A DNA stretch of 46,288 nt from assembly GCA_009887195.1 (NCBI GenBank), contig QXXX01000073.1, positions 67,329-113,616 on the forward strand, given 5' to 3'. Numbering within the stretch: position 1 is the first letter of the stretch; each line of letters starts with the position of its first letter. Below the pieces are notes generated by a model. That model was not told where the DNA came from. It was given only the letters and a program-made list of their open reading frames with translations, and made no database searches. The stretch is from Candidatus Poseidoniales archaeon. GTDB taxonomy: Archaea > Thermoplasmatota > Poseidoniia > Poseidoniales > Poseidoniaceae. Below, piece after piece: positions 18,228 to 27,475 of this stretch. Both the position numbers and the translations under genes were made by a program.

Positions 18228-18967
18228 GTGTCCGGGTTAGAATAATGTTGAGCGAGAATATCACGGCATCTCTCAAAAATCAACGACTTTTCCCGGCCAA
18301 TCATTTCTCCATCAATAGTCACTAATTTGCTACATCCAATACCGGTTCCAGTAACCAATATTTCTTCGCACCTAGCAACCATTCTTTCATTGAGTCGCGC
18401 TTTCATTACCGGGATTCCAATTGATTTTAACGCGCGCGCTACTATCTGATTTGTGATGCCGTCTACTCCTAATCTGCTATCGCTTACGTAAGCAGTCCCG
18501 TCCTCGTCGATAACTACTATACTTGCTCTGTCAGTGTCGACAATAGTAAAATCATCAACTAATATCGAAATATCAGCACCACTTTGTTCAGCATCATCTC
18601 GTGCATCAAGATACGGCTTCCAATCTCCATGCTTAGTTCCAGTAACATCTCCCAGCCATTTGTGAAGGGGTTTGGTTTTGCCATGTATCTCCGATGATCT
18701 TAGTTTTGGCAATGGTCTTGAGGTCAAATCAAGATTATCTGAATTAGAATAACTAATGGTAAGAAGTTGTCTCTGAGTTTTTTCTATACCCTCGCCCAAT
18801 TCACAAATAGCCTTGGCTACCGTCAAATCTAAATCGCTTGGCAGTTCTATACGTAGACGTTCTGCATGATTTTTTAATCGTGCTAAGTGAGCACTGAAGT
18901 CAGCAACACTGCCCCCTCCATCCCACATTACTGTGGTAAACACCGAATCTCTGGGCTTAACAGCCAA
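18197..18967 (-). CDS. pabC: Aminodeoxychorismate lyase (PabC-like, aminotransferase class IV)
   Basis: 256 residues of the fold-type IV PLP family. TKHGDW places the Schiff-base lysine at Lys112, and the motif EEILVTGTGIGCSKLVTIDGEMIG matches the C-terminal PLP-phosphate loop. It is predicted to split 4-amino-4-deoxychorismate into p-aminobenzoate and pyruvate, the step after the adjacent PabB-PabA fusion, for folate or a related pterin. A branched-chain or D-amino-acid aminotransferase is the sequence alternative; the neighbour decides it. The start is a TTG at 18967 behind GAGGTGAT, and it begins 9 bases after the stop of the giant surface protein gene. Confidence 0.8.
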   Translation of the reverse strand: MAVKPRDSVFTTVMWDGGGSVADFSAHLARLKNHAERLRIELPSDLDLTVAKAICELGEGIEKTQRQLLTISYSNSDNLDLTSRPLPKLRSSEIHGKTKPLHKWLGDVTGTKHGDWKPYLDARDDAEQSGADISILVDDFTIVDTDRASIVVIDEDGTAYVSDSRLGVDGITNQIVARALKSIGIPVMKARLNERMVARCEEILVTGTGIGCSKLVTIDGEMIGREKSLIFERCRDILAQHYSNPDTWTNMCEYLQ

Positions 18968-18970
18968 TCA

Positions 18971-18978
18971 ATCACCTC
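18971..18978 (-). promoter_or_regulatory. Shine-Dalgarno GAGGTGAT for pabC, overlapping the giant gene's stop
   Basis: On the minus strand the stop of the giant gene reads TGAGGTGATTGATTGG. The ribosome-binding site shares bases with that stop and precedes the TTG start of pabC by 3 bases, which suggests coupled translation. Confidence 0.6.
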
Positions 18979-21900
18979 ACAAAAGGTCATCCAAAAACGA
19001 TGTGTCAATATTTGGTTTTGGGGCCTGTTCATTATTTAATTCACTAAGCAGCGCACTGTTTTGGGGTTGTAAAACAGGTTGTTGCTGTTGATATAGATCT
19101 CTTTGATATGGGTTTGAATTATCAATTCTCTGCGCGGCGGAATAAATGTCATTTTGAGCCTGTGGGGTAATTTGCGGTGGTGGCGCAACTTGTGGGGCAA
19201 CACTGGCTGGTGCAGAATCATCCCAGCTCAAATCATCTTGAATCCCCCAAGTGGCCTCTTGGAGTTCCCATGACTTATCCTTCATCCGTTGATCTCCTCT
19301 AGATCTAACAATCGCAATTAACAAAAATAGCACGACAATTAATAATCCAGCGGCCAGTAAGTTTGTCGACGTTAACAATGAACTAAAGTCAGTATTTTCG
19401 TCAGAATCTTCAGTAGTTTCTACGGCTGTTGCACCAGCTGGTGGGACTTCAAGAGAGGCTACTGAAGACCTAGTAGTATAGTCGTCAAATGGAGATACTG
19501 CAACATACCAAGTAGTTTGGTTATCCAAATCTTCAAACACCTCAGAATTAATTAAGAAGTTGGTCGAAGCAAAAACCTCGCCAATTTCAATTGCCGAAGT
19601 GATTCCATCGAATTCTTCATCCGAAATATAAATCTTATATCCTCTAATTTCACCGTTATTGATACCACTCCATGAGACTATTATTTCATCACCGTCAAAC
19701 CATTCTGCGCGAAGGTCTTCCACTGGAGTAATATAATCGCCAGAGTCATCAAAACCATCATCAACAGATTGACTTGAAACTACAGTTAAGTCGTCTAAAT
19801 ATGCATTGCCAGCGGTATCTCTTGCCACAACAGTAGCCCATACTTCTAGTCCTGTGACAACAGGCATATCACCTGCAACAATCTCAATCAAATGAGGAAG
19901 ATTTGGATTTCTATCTAATACGGCAATCGGCGTTGTTGGGCCGCCGCCGCCTGCAACGACACTGGTGAATGGATTTGATGCAGCATATATCTCATATGAG
20001 CCAACATCGCTCGCATCGCTCAAATCAAAAGTAAACAGCAGTGCAGTTCCATCGTCATTAGGTCTGTCAGTCAACGCCATCTCAACTAATCTAGCAGGTG
20101 GTTGGGTGTCGACAATATTATTGATTGGCGTAACCGCTGCTTCTGGTAAGTTTGTCAAATATACATTGCCTTTGATATCATGAACAGTTACTGTGACAAA
20201 GAGTTCAATATCGGGTTTGATTAATTGCGGAGTCGCCATAGTCAAGTCCATCAAATTATTTGGTGGACTATACAGGGCAGTTGAAACTGTTAATTCAATT
20301 GGGTTTTTATCTTCATCAATCCATTGCTTATCAATCTTCAAACACCCGCATTTATCAGGGTCATCACCAAATGCAGCCCAAGCACCACTTAGGTCTGAAA
20401 CAGGTTGGTCAGCGACCCAAACAATGTAGTACGCGAAGTCATCAACATTAGAAACAGTCCATACGATATCGATAGCAGTTCCATCATCTTCTGCATGATC
20501 ATAAGCATTGACAGAATCAATGCGTTCAGGAGTTCCACCACTTCCTACAGTGTTCTTAAACGGCGTTGCAGATACTCTTTCAACATCGACTAAATCAACA
20601 TTTAACCAGTCATCATATGCCACAACAGCAAGTAGGTATGGCTGACCATCTTCAAGTTGAATACCAGCATAATTGTCAATTATCGCGCTTGTTGTACCAC
20701 AATCATCGATTATTTCTGCTTGAATAAAGCCCCAAGCATCTAGTGATTGCAAGATTTCGATATCGGGTTGTCCATCGTCTGGCATAACCCATACCTCATA
20801 GAATGTACAATCCTCAGCAGTACTCTGGTCCCAAGAAATAGTAATTCTACCACCATCGTCATCAGGAGTATCTATTGCCTCAACATTCTCCAACTTAGGC
20901 GGTGGCGTTAGGTCGTTTAATCCACCAGTAGGTACTACCGGCCCGATTACAGTCGGGTTGAAAATATCTTCTTGGCCAGCATCATCTACGCATGTAAGGG
21001 CAATCCAGTATGGCCTTCCTGGGTTTAATTGAAGCACAGTAGTATTGCCTTCTGTTGGAGGTAAATCGGCAATAGGAAACAAACCAAGTACGTCATTGAT
21101 ATCAATTGTGGATGAGTAGATTCGTGTGCTAGCCAAATCTAAAGAAGTACACCGAGCCCATTCTAAGTCAAGGTCGCCATCTTCGCCTCCTTCATGTGGT
21201 CCAGCTTCAGCCCAGAGTGGCGATACCGGTACTTCATCAGTAGGAATTGCCGGCCCTAATTGCATGGAAGGATTACCCAACCTGCCATCATCGTATTCAA
21301 CTACAATTACAGCATGATACGCAACTCCATCAGTCAATGGAACTCCGTTAGCGGTAGTAACCTCGCTTTGCAATCTACTGTGCAAGGAGATGGTTTTGTC
21401 TACCACTCTGCCAGTTAAGTCATCAGCCGTGATGTCTAATGTACCTGAAGCGCTAGTGAAAGGTCCTTCATTAACATAAACCAAATATCTAGCGAAGTCA
21501 TCATCGTGGACCAAAGTCCATGATGCAGTTAGTGCACCACCGCCATCATCAGGGCGGTCTACTAGATTCGTGAGGTCAATTGGAGTTTCTAACTTAATGT
21601 AATCATAAGTAATTCTTACTTCTAGTGAGCCATTGTTTGGTGAGCGGAGATTCAACTGAACAAATTTAGTGCCGTTAATTTGAACAGCGTTATCAACTGC
21701 TGCTTGTAATGTATTGGATAGTTGTGGGTCATCTGAGAGATTAAGCGTCACTGCATACTTCAAACTGTTAGATTGAGCCCAAGTTGCTGCACCGCTGACA
21801 GGTGAGGAAAAGGCTAGAGGCACCCCTTGGAATAACAGGTTGTGAACACCAGGAGTTCCGCTATCCTGGTCTAGAGTGATTGGATTTGCGGTATCAGCCA

Positions 21901-24900
21901 GTTGAATTTGAACACCAGGGTGGGTCATGTTTGTAATGTCTAAATTTACCAGGTTGAATCCCATGGTAAGAGGATCGGCCCGGCGCAACTCAAATCTTTC
22001 TAACGGCGTCCATTGTGGATTATTCATCCAGCCAAACAAGCCGTCATCGTCTGTAGCGAGCCATAAATAATCTGAGGAAAGATCTCCGCCCGTTAGAGTG
22101 ACATCTGGTATGATGAATACCTTAGTGACAGAGTGTGCAGGCGTTCTTGCTTCTAGAATAGTGACGACGTTGTTGCCAATAGCCATGACTTGGTCACCGT
22201 TACTAACGAGTTTTTCGACAGGCCAGCTAGATATCTGGAATGCAGATGCGCCATCTTCAAATTGATTGTTCAAACCGTTCCAATGAGTCATAGGCCCGAC
22301 ATCAGTAGCAATGTGAAGGCCCCAGAAATCACTGGCAATTGCTGTTATTGTATTGGACGGTAGTTGATCGAACCGATGAGTTGCAATAACTAATCCGGAG
22401 GCCTCATTGATGCTAGACACCCCTGGTCTTTCACTTCCAGCACCATTATGGCTAACATGGATTTGGACATTTCCAACATTATCCGTTGTTTTTATCAAGC
22501 CCCATGTAGATGTTCCAATCATGCCATTTGCGCTGGTAAGTGTGTTGATAGAATTAGTATTGATATCTATTTTTACTAAACCAGACGGTGTTGCAGCCCA
22601 TAGATGTGGATCTTCAAAGACGAGGTCTTGGATTATATTTGATGGCAGTCCATCAGTACTAGTAATCGGATTTAACCAATCATTGGTTTGGAAAGACCAT
22701 CTGCCAATACCACCATCAGTGGCAATGTACATGATATTGTTATCAGTTTCAAACCCGTTTACTATGTTGGAGGGCAGTCCAGCAACAAGACGACCATTGC
22801 CAAAAGTATCAGTTAGAGTATCGAACACTTGGACTCCAGCAGACGATCCGAAGTTACCCTGCAGACCGATGATCAAATCAGTCCCAACTAACTTTAAACC
22901 ATCCATGTTATTGTGCAATGCCCCATTTATTGGGCTGAGTGAAGCAGAAACAGTATCTAATTTCATTAGTCCAGCAGGAGAAGTTGAGATGTAAAGGTCA
23001 GTGCCCACTAACTGAGTATCCTTAGCTTGTGAGTTTGCTGGCAAAGTCCATCCTTGCTGCCATTCTACCGAGCCATCGTTTTGCCTTTCACCTTGCAAAA
23101 TACCAGCCCCAGTCGATTGGCCAAACCCAACGTTCTCTCCAATTGTAGTGACCCAGAGATGAGTGCCATTGCCAGTCATAGTCGTTACCTGCCCGCTAAC
23201 CAATCCGGGTAGATTGTAGACTGTACTTTGGCCATTAGCATCCAAATAATCAACTCGGCTGTAGCCAGATGAGCCGCCGGCTTGCCCAAGCAACCAACCA
23301 GCCCCAGTCCATTGGAACGAAGTAACAGAAGAGCCTTGGGCGTTGGAATTCACCTGACTGGTAATTGCTCCAGTAGTTGATATTATGGAATATCCGCCCC
23401 CAATAATGTTTGAACCATCTTGTCCAAGGCCGTGCCCTACAATCAGCTTACCAGAGTCGTAACCAATTGCATCCCACCAAATTCTGTCACTTGGAAGGTT
23501 GTGGGTTTGAGTAGTAATGTCTGCTAGCCATTGGCCAGTATTCGTATTGTATTTTTTGATGGGTTGTTCATCTTCGTAAAAAGTAACATACAGTGTATCG
23601 GTTGAAGGGTCGCAGGCAACGCCAGAGACTCGACCTTCGCCCAGAGATGCTTGAGTAAAAGTATTGACAATAGTTGAGGTTGTCAAATCAATTTGTTCTA
23701 TTCCACCATTATTGTCGTAAATTCCAACATTAAGCAAACCTCCACATTCTGCCATAGTTAGAGGATAACCTCTTTGAATTCCATTCTGACCATTTGAAGT
23801 AAAAACGTTCCAATTAGCACCATCCCAGTGAGAAATCGCGCCACCCTGGAATCCGCCGAAATTTGACCCATCACCGCCACCGACAACAAGATCAAGACCG
23901 TTAGTCCATAATTCATAGATTTCTTCTCCAGCATTATTTGGCAATCCATTGTTCTCTTCCCAAGTAGGAAGCCAGCCGCCATTGTTACTGTCATATCGGG
24001 CCACTCCCGATTCGGTGGCGAACAAGGTTTCACCATCATATTCGATAATTTCCCTTATCGGGAAATCAAGGCCATCGTCGCTGTCCCAAGAGCCGACAAA
24101 GGCGCCTAGGTTGTTGTATAGGTCAAGTTTCAACTCTCCCCACGAAACCCACATTTCTCCGGAGGAAGTCTCGTATGCAGTCACTCTGTCAACTTGGCCA
24201 GTTGGTTCAATATTTTCGCCCCAATCGTCATCGCTAATATTCCACTGTGCAATACCGCCACGACCGTCATAATAGTCGGGGAAACCACCATTTGAAGCAA
24301 CACCAGTCATGATTACATCATCTATCAAACCCATTCCCCAAGCCGGACCGCTATTGTCATCTAGTTGGATTCCAGCATCAATATTGGATAATTGATTAAA
24401 GTTAACGAGGTCAATTCGATAGAAACTGTTACTATCGTCTCCTTGATGATAATACATGACATCATTGTAAACAGTCATTTGGTACGGCTCACCGTTTCCA
24501 AGATAAATTGAATTAGATTTCTCAATGTCATAGACTTCTACTTGGTTTACTACATCGATTAATTGGAAACCATCCTCTCCACCGATCCATAATTGGTCTG
24601 GATTAATGTCTGCAACCAGTCCAGTGACAAACTGATTTCCGTCATCTAAGACGTCATCTTCAGTCCATGTAGGCAACCATGAATTAGTTGAGATTTCATA
24701 TCTTGCAATACCTACACCGTTTAATCCAACATAAGCAATATCGCCAATAACTTCAACTGGAGCATTGTCAGTATCTTCACTGGCTTCCCATGTATCAACT
24801 ACTTCAAAGGGGTTAGCAGTTAGAATACCAACGCCATCATTGGTCCCACCGTAAATCTGAGACCCGTCAGTGCCCACAGAATATGTAGCCCAATCTGGCA

Positions 24901-27304
24901 TGCCGTCGTACACATTTTGGCAGTCATCAACCACTAATGTGCTGGTTGGATATTTACAAACGCCACGGTCTGTGCCAACATAGATATCATTGCCAAGTAG
25001 AACAAAGTCAAAGAATTGATCCGGTTGTGTCACCCAACTTTGTCCTCTTCCGGAGAAATCGACAGACTGTACACCGTCCCATTTCACCGCTCCATCATCA
25101 GCGCCAATGTATAGCGCTGACCCATCAGAAATCAAGGCATATACGTTATCATTTGGCAGAATTTCTATACCATTTACGTCAGAATTTTCAACTAGGGGCA
25201 ATAGAATTTCACCATTGGTCAAATCTTTTCTTACAACTCCATAGCCAGGTAAACCCATATGCAGAATATCATCAAACACAGCTAGAGGTACATTGTTGGC
25301 GTTATTGACTCCTGTTGAGCCCCAAGGGGCAAGGAACGTTTCATTAGTCATATCAAAACGGGCAAGTCCAATGTCGGAAGTGGCAATATATGCCATATTA
25401 TTGAAGGTCGCTATATCTTTGATTATTGAAGAGCCCAGCCCAGAATTTTCATCATAGGTTGTTATTGAGTTACTAGATATATCAATTATGGAAATTGCTG
25501 AATCTGAGTTAACTGAGAGCAATTTATTACCAGAAATTGCTAGGTTGTTCACATTATTACTAAACAATCCGTCAATATCTGACCAGGTCTGTACTATGGT
25601 ACCATTACTGAGCATTTTGTGTGCTCCAGTACTCTCTCCAGCAATGTAAATATGCACGCCATCGGTAATTAGGTCGTTGACATCATCGCCGATTAACTTT
25701 GGTGTAAGCCATCTTGAAGCAGTAGTGTCATATCGATTCATGATTCCATCTGCGGCAACGAAAAGCACCCCATCGAGCTCTACAACATCATCCATATCCG
25801 CTGAGGTCGGCCCACTCGCCAATAGCATATTGCCTTGGTAAAGTGGCGTTGCCGCAGCATCAATAATAGCCAAATCTCCGCCACCATCACTGATTAATAC
25901 AATCTCTGTTGATGGAGACCTTACGCCTATGTTTGGCCATGTCAATAGTTTTCGGCCATCATCAACCAATCCATAATCGGCCAAATCATAAGTCTGTAAG
26001 AACACACCATTTGCGGTGTTGTACGTTTGGATAGCGCCGCCGTTTAAGATCATCAAAATATTACCCGAAAGAGCAACATCGGCGACATTGTTTGAGGTTA
26101 ACCAGTTGCCATCGTTCCAGGTAGATAGCCAGAAACCGGTATTCCAGTCGTATCGTGCTAAGCCAGCGTCTTCTGAAGTCATAAGCAGTTGGTTGCCGGA
26201 AATTTCGAAGGAAGTAACAGAATCGGAATGTAGATTATTAGCACTTGACCAAGCAGACAATTCAGAATTTGTTGTTAAATCCCATCTAAGTACGCCGCCA
26301 TTTTCAAAAGAGAAGTAAAGGATATCTCCCACCTCAATAATATCTAGTGCTTGGCCAACTGAACTTTTAATTAACACATTATTCCAATCATTGCCATCAA
26401 AAACGGCGATTCTATCAGAATTTGACGCATAAGGGGTTCCATCGCTGGCGATTATGAATTGGTCAAATTGGACGAATTCAATTGTATCTAGATCAAATAC
26501 AGTCTCAGGCAACGGCGTTAAAATAGATGTATCAACAAGGGAAAGTGCATGGAAATAATCATCATTGGTTAGCACGTGTAGAGCAAGATTAGTATAATCA
26601 ATTTCCAGGTCGACGATTCTTTCTGCATCGTCAAAACCGATGATGTCGATAATCTTCGGCTGATTATTGTAATCGATAACCAATAATGAATTATCAATTG
26701 CCAAATACATCCTTCCATCAACGAAGTGAATTGCATAGTCTGCAATATTAATGTCTACAGGTTCAAACGTCACTGCAGGGTCAACAGGGGCTAAAGCCTC
26801 TATTATCAAGTCATTAATTTCTGCACCCGAGGGGAGCGTCCAATAAGCACCAGCATCGCTGTTGGGCGACAGCCTGCCTGAATGGGGATTAGCGCCAGTG
26901 AAGGAATCGCTTGAACCTAGCATGCCCAAACCATTCCAATCAAACAGGTTGATGCCTACATCACTGGCAGTTATCACAGGTTCTTGGATTAACATCCCGC
27001 CACTGCCATTCACCCTAACCTCCATAGTTACATTCGACAGTAGGGCGCCTGGGGCAAATTCGAGCCCCCAGTTTGCATTGGCTGACATCCCTATACTTGG
27101 ATCCGCTCCAATTGCGTCGAGTTGTACCCAACCAGTATCATTGCTGCCTTGCTTTTCCCAAACGGTGGCGTTACCGTTTTCGTGGGCAGAAACGGGGTTT
27201 ACAGTCATTAACGGCGAAAGCGAGGTAATTACCATCAATAAAGTGAGTAGCAGAGCTTTTTTTGCTCCGCTAACTCGAGATGCCACACTAAACTTACCGT
27301 TCAT
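18977..27304 (-). CDS. Giant secreted, membrane-anchored propeller/Fn3 surface protein
   Basis: About 2775 residues from the ATG at 27304. Residues 1-44 form a signal peptide (basic start, then ALLLTLLMVITSLSPLMTV, cleavage near VSAHE). I rejected the longer frame from 27451 because it puts the signal peptide 50 residues inside. Residues ~60-190 look like a beta-sandwich. From ~190 to ~1800 there are many degenerate propeller blades of the two-component-regulator or PQQ type, marked by WLPTW-like motifs (WLSTWNDGNWLT, WLPTWTEDD, WLPTWEENNGLP, WLNPITSTDGLPS). About six Fn3-like modules occupy ~1915-2600, each with (D)DDG..I.W and Y.IY/VWV strands. A single membrane helix (~2645-2667) precedes a ~108-residue Gln/Pro-rich cytoplasmic tail. 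It should sit on the cell surface, sensing or binding polymer or protein. The ligand is unknown. Confidence 0.85.
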   Translation of the reverse strand: MNGKFSVASRVSGAKKALLLTLLMVITSLSPLMTVNPVSAHENGNATVWEKQGSNDTGWVQLDAIGADPSIGMSANANWGLEFAPGALLSNVTMEVRVNGSGGMLIQEPVITASDVGINLFDWNGLGMLGSSDSFTGANPHSGRLSPNSDAGAYWTLPSGAEINDLIIEALAPVDPAVTFEPVDINIADYAIHFVDGRMYLAIDNSLLVIDYNNQPKIIDIIGFDDAERIVDLEIDYTNLALHVLTNDDYFHALSLVDTSILTPLPETVFDLDTIEFVQFDQFIIASDGTPYASNSDRIAVFDGNDWNNVLIKSSVGQALDIIEVGDILYFSFENGGVLRWDLTTNSELSAWSSANNLHSDSVTSFEISGNQLLMTSEDAGLARYDWNTGFWLSTWNDGNWLTSNNVADVALSGNILMILNGGAIQTYNTANGVFLQTYDLADYGLVDDGRKLLTWPNIGVRSPSTEIVLISDGGGDLAIIDAAATPLYQGNMLLASGPTSADMDDVVELDGVLFVAADGIMNRYDTTASRWLTPKLIGDDVNDLITDGVHIYIAGESTGAHKMLSNGTIVQTWSDIDGLFSNNVNNLAISGNKLLSVNSDSAISIIDISSNSITTYDENSGLGSSIIKDIATFNNMAYIATSDIGLARFDMTNETFLAPWGSTGVNNANNVPLAVFDDILHMGLPGYGVVRKDLTNGEILLPLVENSDVNGIEILPNDNVYALISDGSALYIGADDGAVKWDGVQSVDFSGRGQSWVTQPDQFFDFVLLGNDIYVGTDRGVCKYPTSTLVVDDCQNVYDGMPDWATYSVGTDGSQIYGGTNDGVGILTANPFEVVDTWEASEDTDNAPVEVIGDIAYVGLNGVGIARYEISTNSWLPTWTEDDVLDDGNQFVTGLVADINPDQLWIGGEDGFQLIDVVNQVEVYDIEKSNSIYLGNGEPYQMTVYNDVMYYHQGDDSNSFYRIDLVNFNQLSNIDAGIQLDDNSGPAWGMGLIDDVIMTGVASNGGFPDYYDGRGGIAQWNISDDDWGENIEPTGQVDRVTAYETSSGEMWVSWGELKLDLYNNLGAFVGSWDSDDGLDFPIREIIEYDGETLFATESGVARYDSNNGGWLPTWEENNGLPNNAGEEIYELWTNGLDLVVGGGDGSNFGGFQGGAISHWDGANWNVFTSNGQNGIQRGYPLTMAECGGLLNVGIYDNNGGIEQIDLTTSTIVNTFTQASLGEGRVSGVACDPSTDTLYVTFYEDEQPIKKYNTNTGQWLADITTQTHNLPSDRIWWDAIGYDSGKLIVGHGLGQDGSNIIGGGYSIISTTGAITSQVNSNAQGSSVTSFQWTGAGWLLGQAGGSSGYSRVDYLDANGQSTVYNLPGLVSGQVTTMTGNGTHLWVTTIGENVGFGQSTGAGILQGERQNDGSVEWQQGWTLPANSQAKDTQLVGTDLYISTSPAGLMKLDTVSASLSPINGALHNNMDGLKLVGTDLIIGLQGNFGSSAGVQVFDTLTDTFGNGRLVAGLPSNIVNGFETDNNIMYIATDGGIGRWSFQTNDWLNPITSTDGLPSNIIQDLVFEDPHLWAATPSGLVKIDINTNSINTLTSANGMIGTSTWGLIKTTDNVGNVQIHVSHNGAGSERPGVSSINEASGLVIATHRFDQLPSNTITAIASDFWGLHIATDVGPMTHWNGLNNQFEDGASAFQISSWPVEKLVSNGDQVMAIGNNVVTILEARTPAHSVTKVFIIPDVTLTGGDLSSDYLWLATDDDGLFGWMNNPQWTPLERFELRRADPLTMGFNLVNLDITNMTHPGVQIQLADTANPITLDQDSGTPGVHNLLFQGVPLAFSSPVSGAATWAQSNSLKYAVTLNLSDDPQLSNTLQAAVDNAVQINGTKFVQLNLRSPNNGSLEVRITYDYIKLETPIDLTNLVDRPDDGGGALTASWTLVHDDDFARYLVYVNEGPFTSASGTLDITADDLTGRVVDKTISLHSRLQSEVTTANGVPLTDGVAYHAVIVVEYDDGRLGNPSMQLGPAIPTDEVPVSPLWAEAGPHEGGEDGDLDLEWARCTSLDLASTRIYSSTIDINDVLGLFPIADLPPTEGNTTVLQLNPGRPYWIALTCVDDAGQEDIFNPTVIGPVVPTGGLNDLTPPPKLENVEAIDTPDDDGGRITISWDQSTAEDCTFYEVWVMPDDGQPDIEILQSLDAWGFIQAEIIDDCGTTSAIIDNYAGIQLEDGQPYLLAVVAYDDWLNVDLVDVERVSATPFKNTVGSGGTPERIDSVNAYDHAEDDGTAIDIVWTVSNVDDFAYYIVWVADQPVSDLSGAWAAFGDDPDKCGCLKIDKQWIDEDKNPIELTVSTALYSPPNNLMDLTMATPQLIKPDIELFVTVTVHDIKGNVYLTNLPEAAVTPINNIVDTQPPARLVEMALTDRPNDDGTALLFTFDLSDASDVGSYEIYAASNPFTSVVAGGGGPTTPIAVLDRNPNLPHLIEIVAGDMPVVTGLEVWATVVARDTAGNAYLDDLTVVSSQSVDDGFDDSGDYITPVEDLRAEWFDGDEIIVSWSGINNGEIRGYKIYISDEEFDGITSAIEIGEVFASTNFLINSEVFEDLDNQTTWYVAVSPFDDYTTRSSVASLEVPPAGATAVETTEDSDENTDFSSLLTSTNLLAAGLLIVVLFLLIAIVRSRGDQRMKDKSWELQEATWGIQDDLSWDDSAPASVAPQVAPPPQITPQAQNDIYSAAQRIDNSNPYQRDLYQQQQPVLQPQNSALLSELNNEQAPKPNIDTSFLDDLL

Positions 27305-27327
27305 TGGTATATTGGCACATCTTACAC

Positions 27328-27360
27328 TATTTGAACGCGGCCCTAATTCGTGTTCAAATA
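27328..27360. promoter_or_regulatory. 9-bp inverted repeat forming a symmetric divergent promoter
   Basis: TATTTGAAC (27328-27336) and its exact reverse complement GTTCAAATA (27352-27360) are separated by 15 bases. Each arm, read outward, resembles an archaeal TATA box. The left arm is centred 28 bases before the ATG of the giant gene, the right distance for a leaderless transcript. The right arm points at the malic enzyme gene with a leader of roughly 95 bases. It may also be an operator. No transcription data are available to confirm. Confidence 0.5.
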
Positions 27361-27475
27361 TATCATTAAAACCGTCGAACAAACCGTAAATCATACAAAA
27401 ACCCAGTTCACACCATACATACTTCCCCAAACAATCAAACATCGTATACAACTTCGATGGCTTGGAAGTGTTTCA

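Noticed and set aside
22407-22994. 195-residue plus-strand frame inside the giant gene
   Set aside because: It is wholly antisense to the propeller region, with no start signal or recognisable domain.
27350-27475. N-terminal extension of the malic enzyme frame
   Set aside because: It has no ATG, unusual composition and covers the promoter region; homologues begin at the residues encoded from the TTG at 27476.
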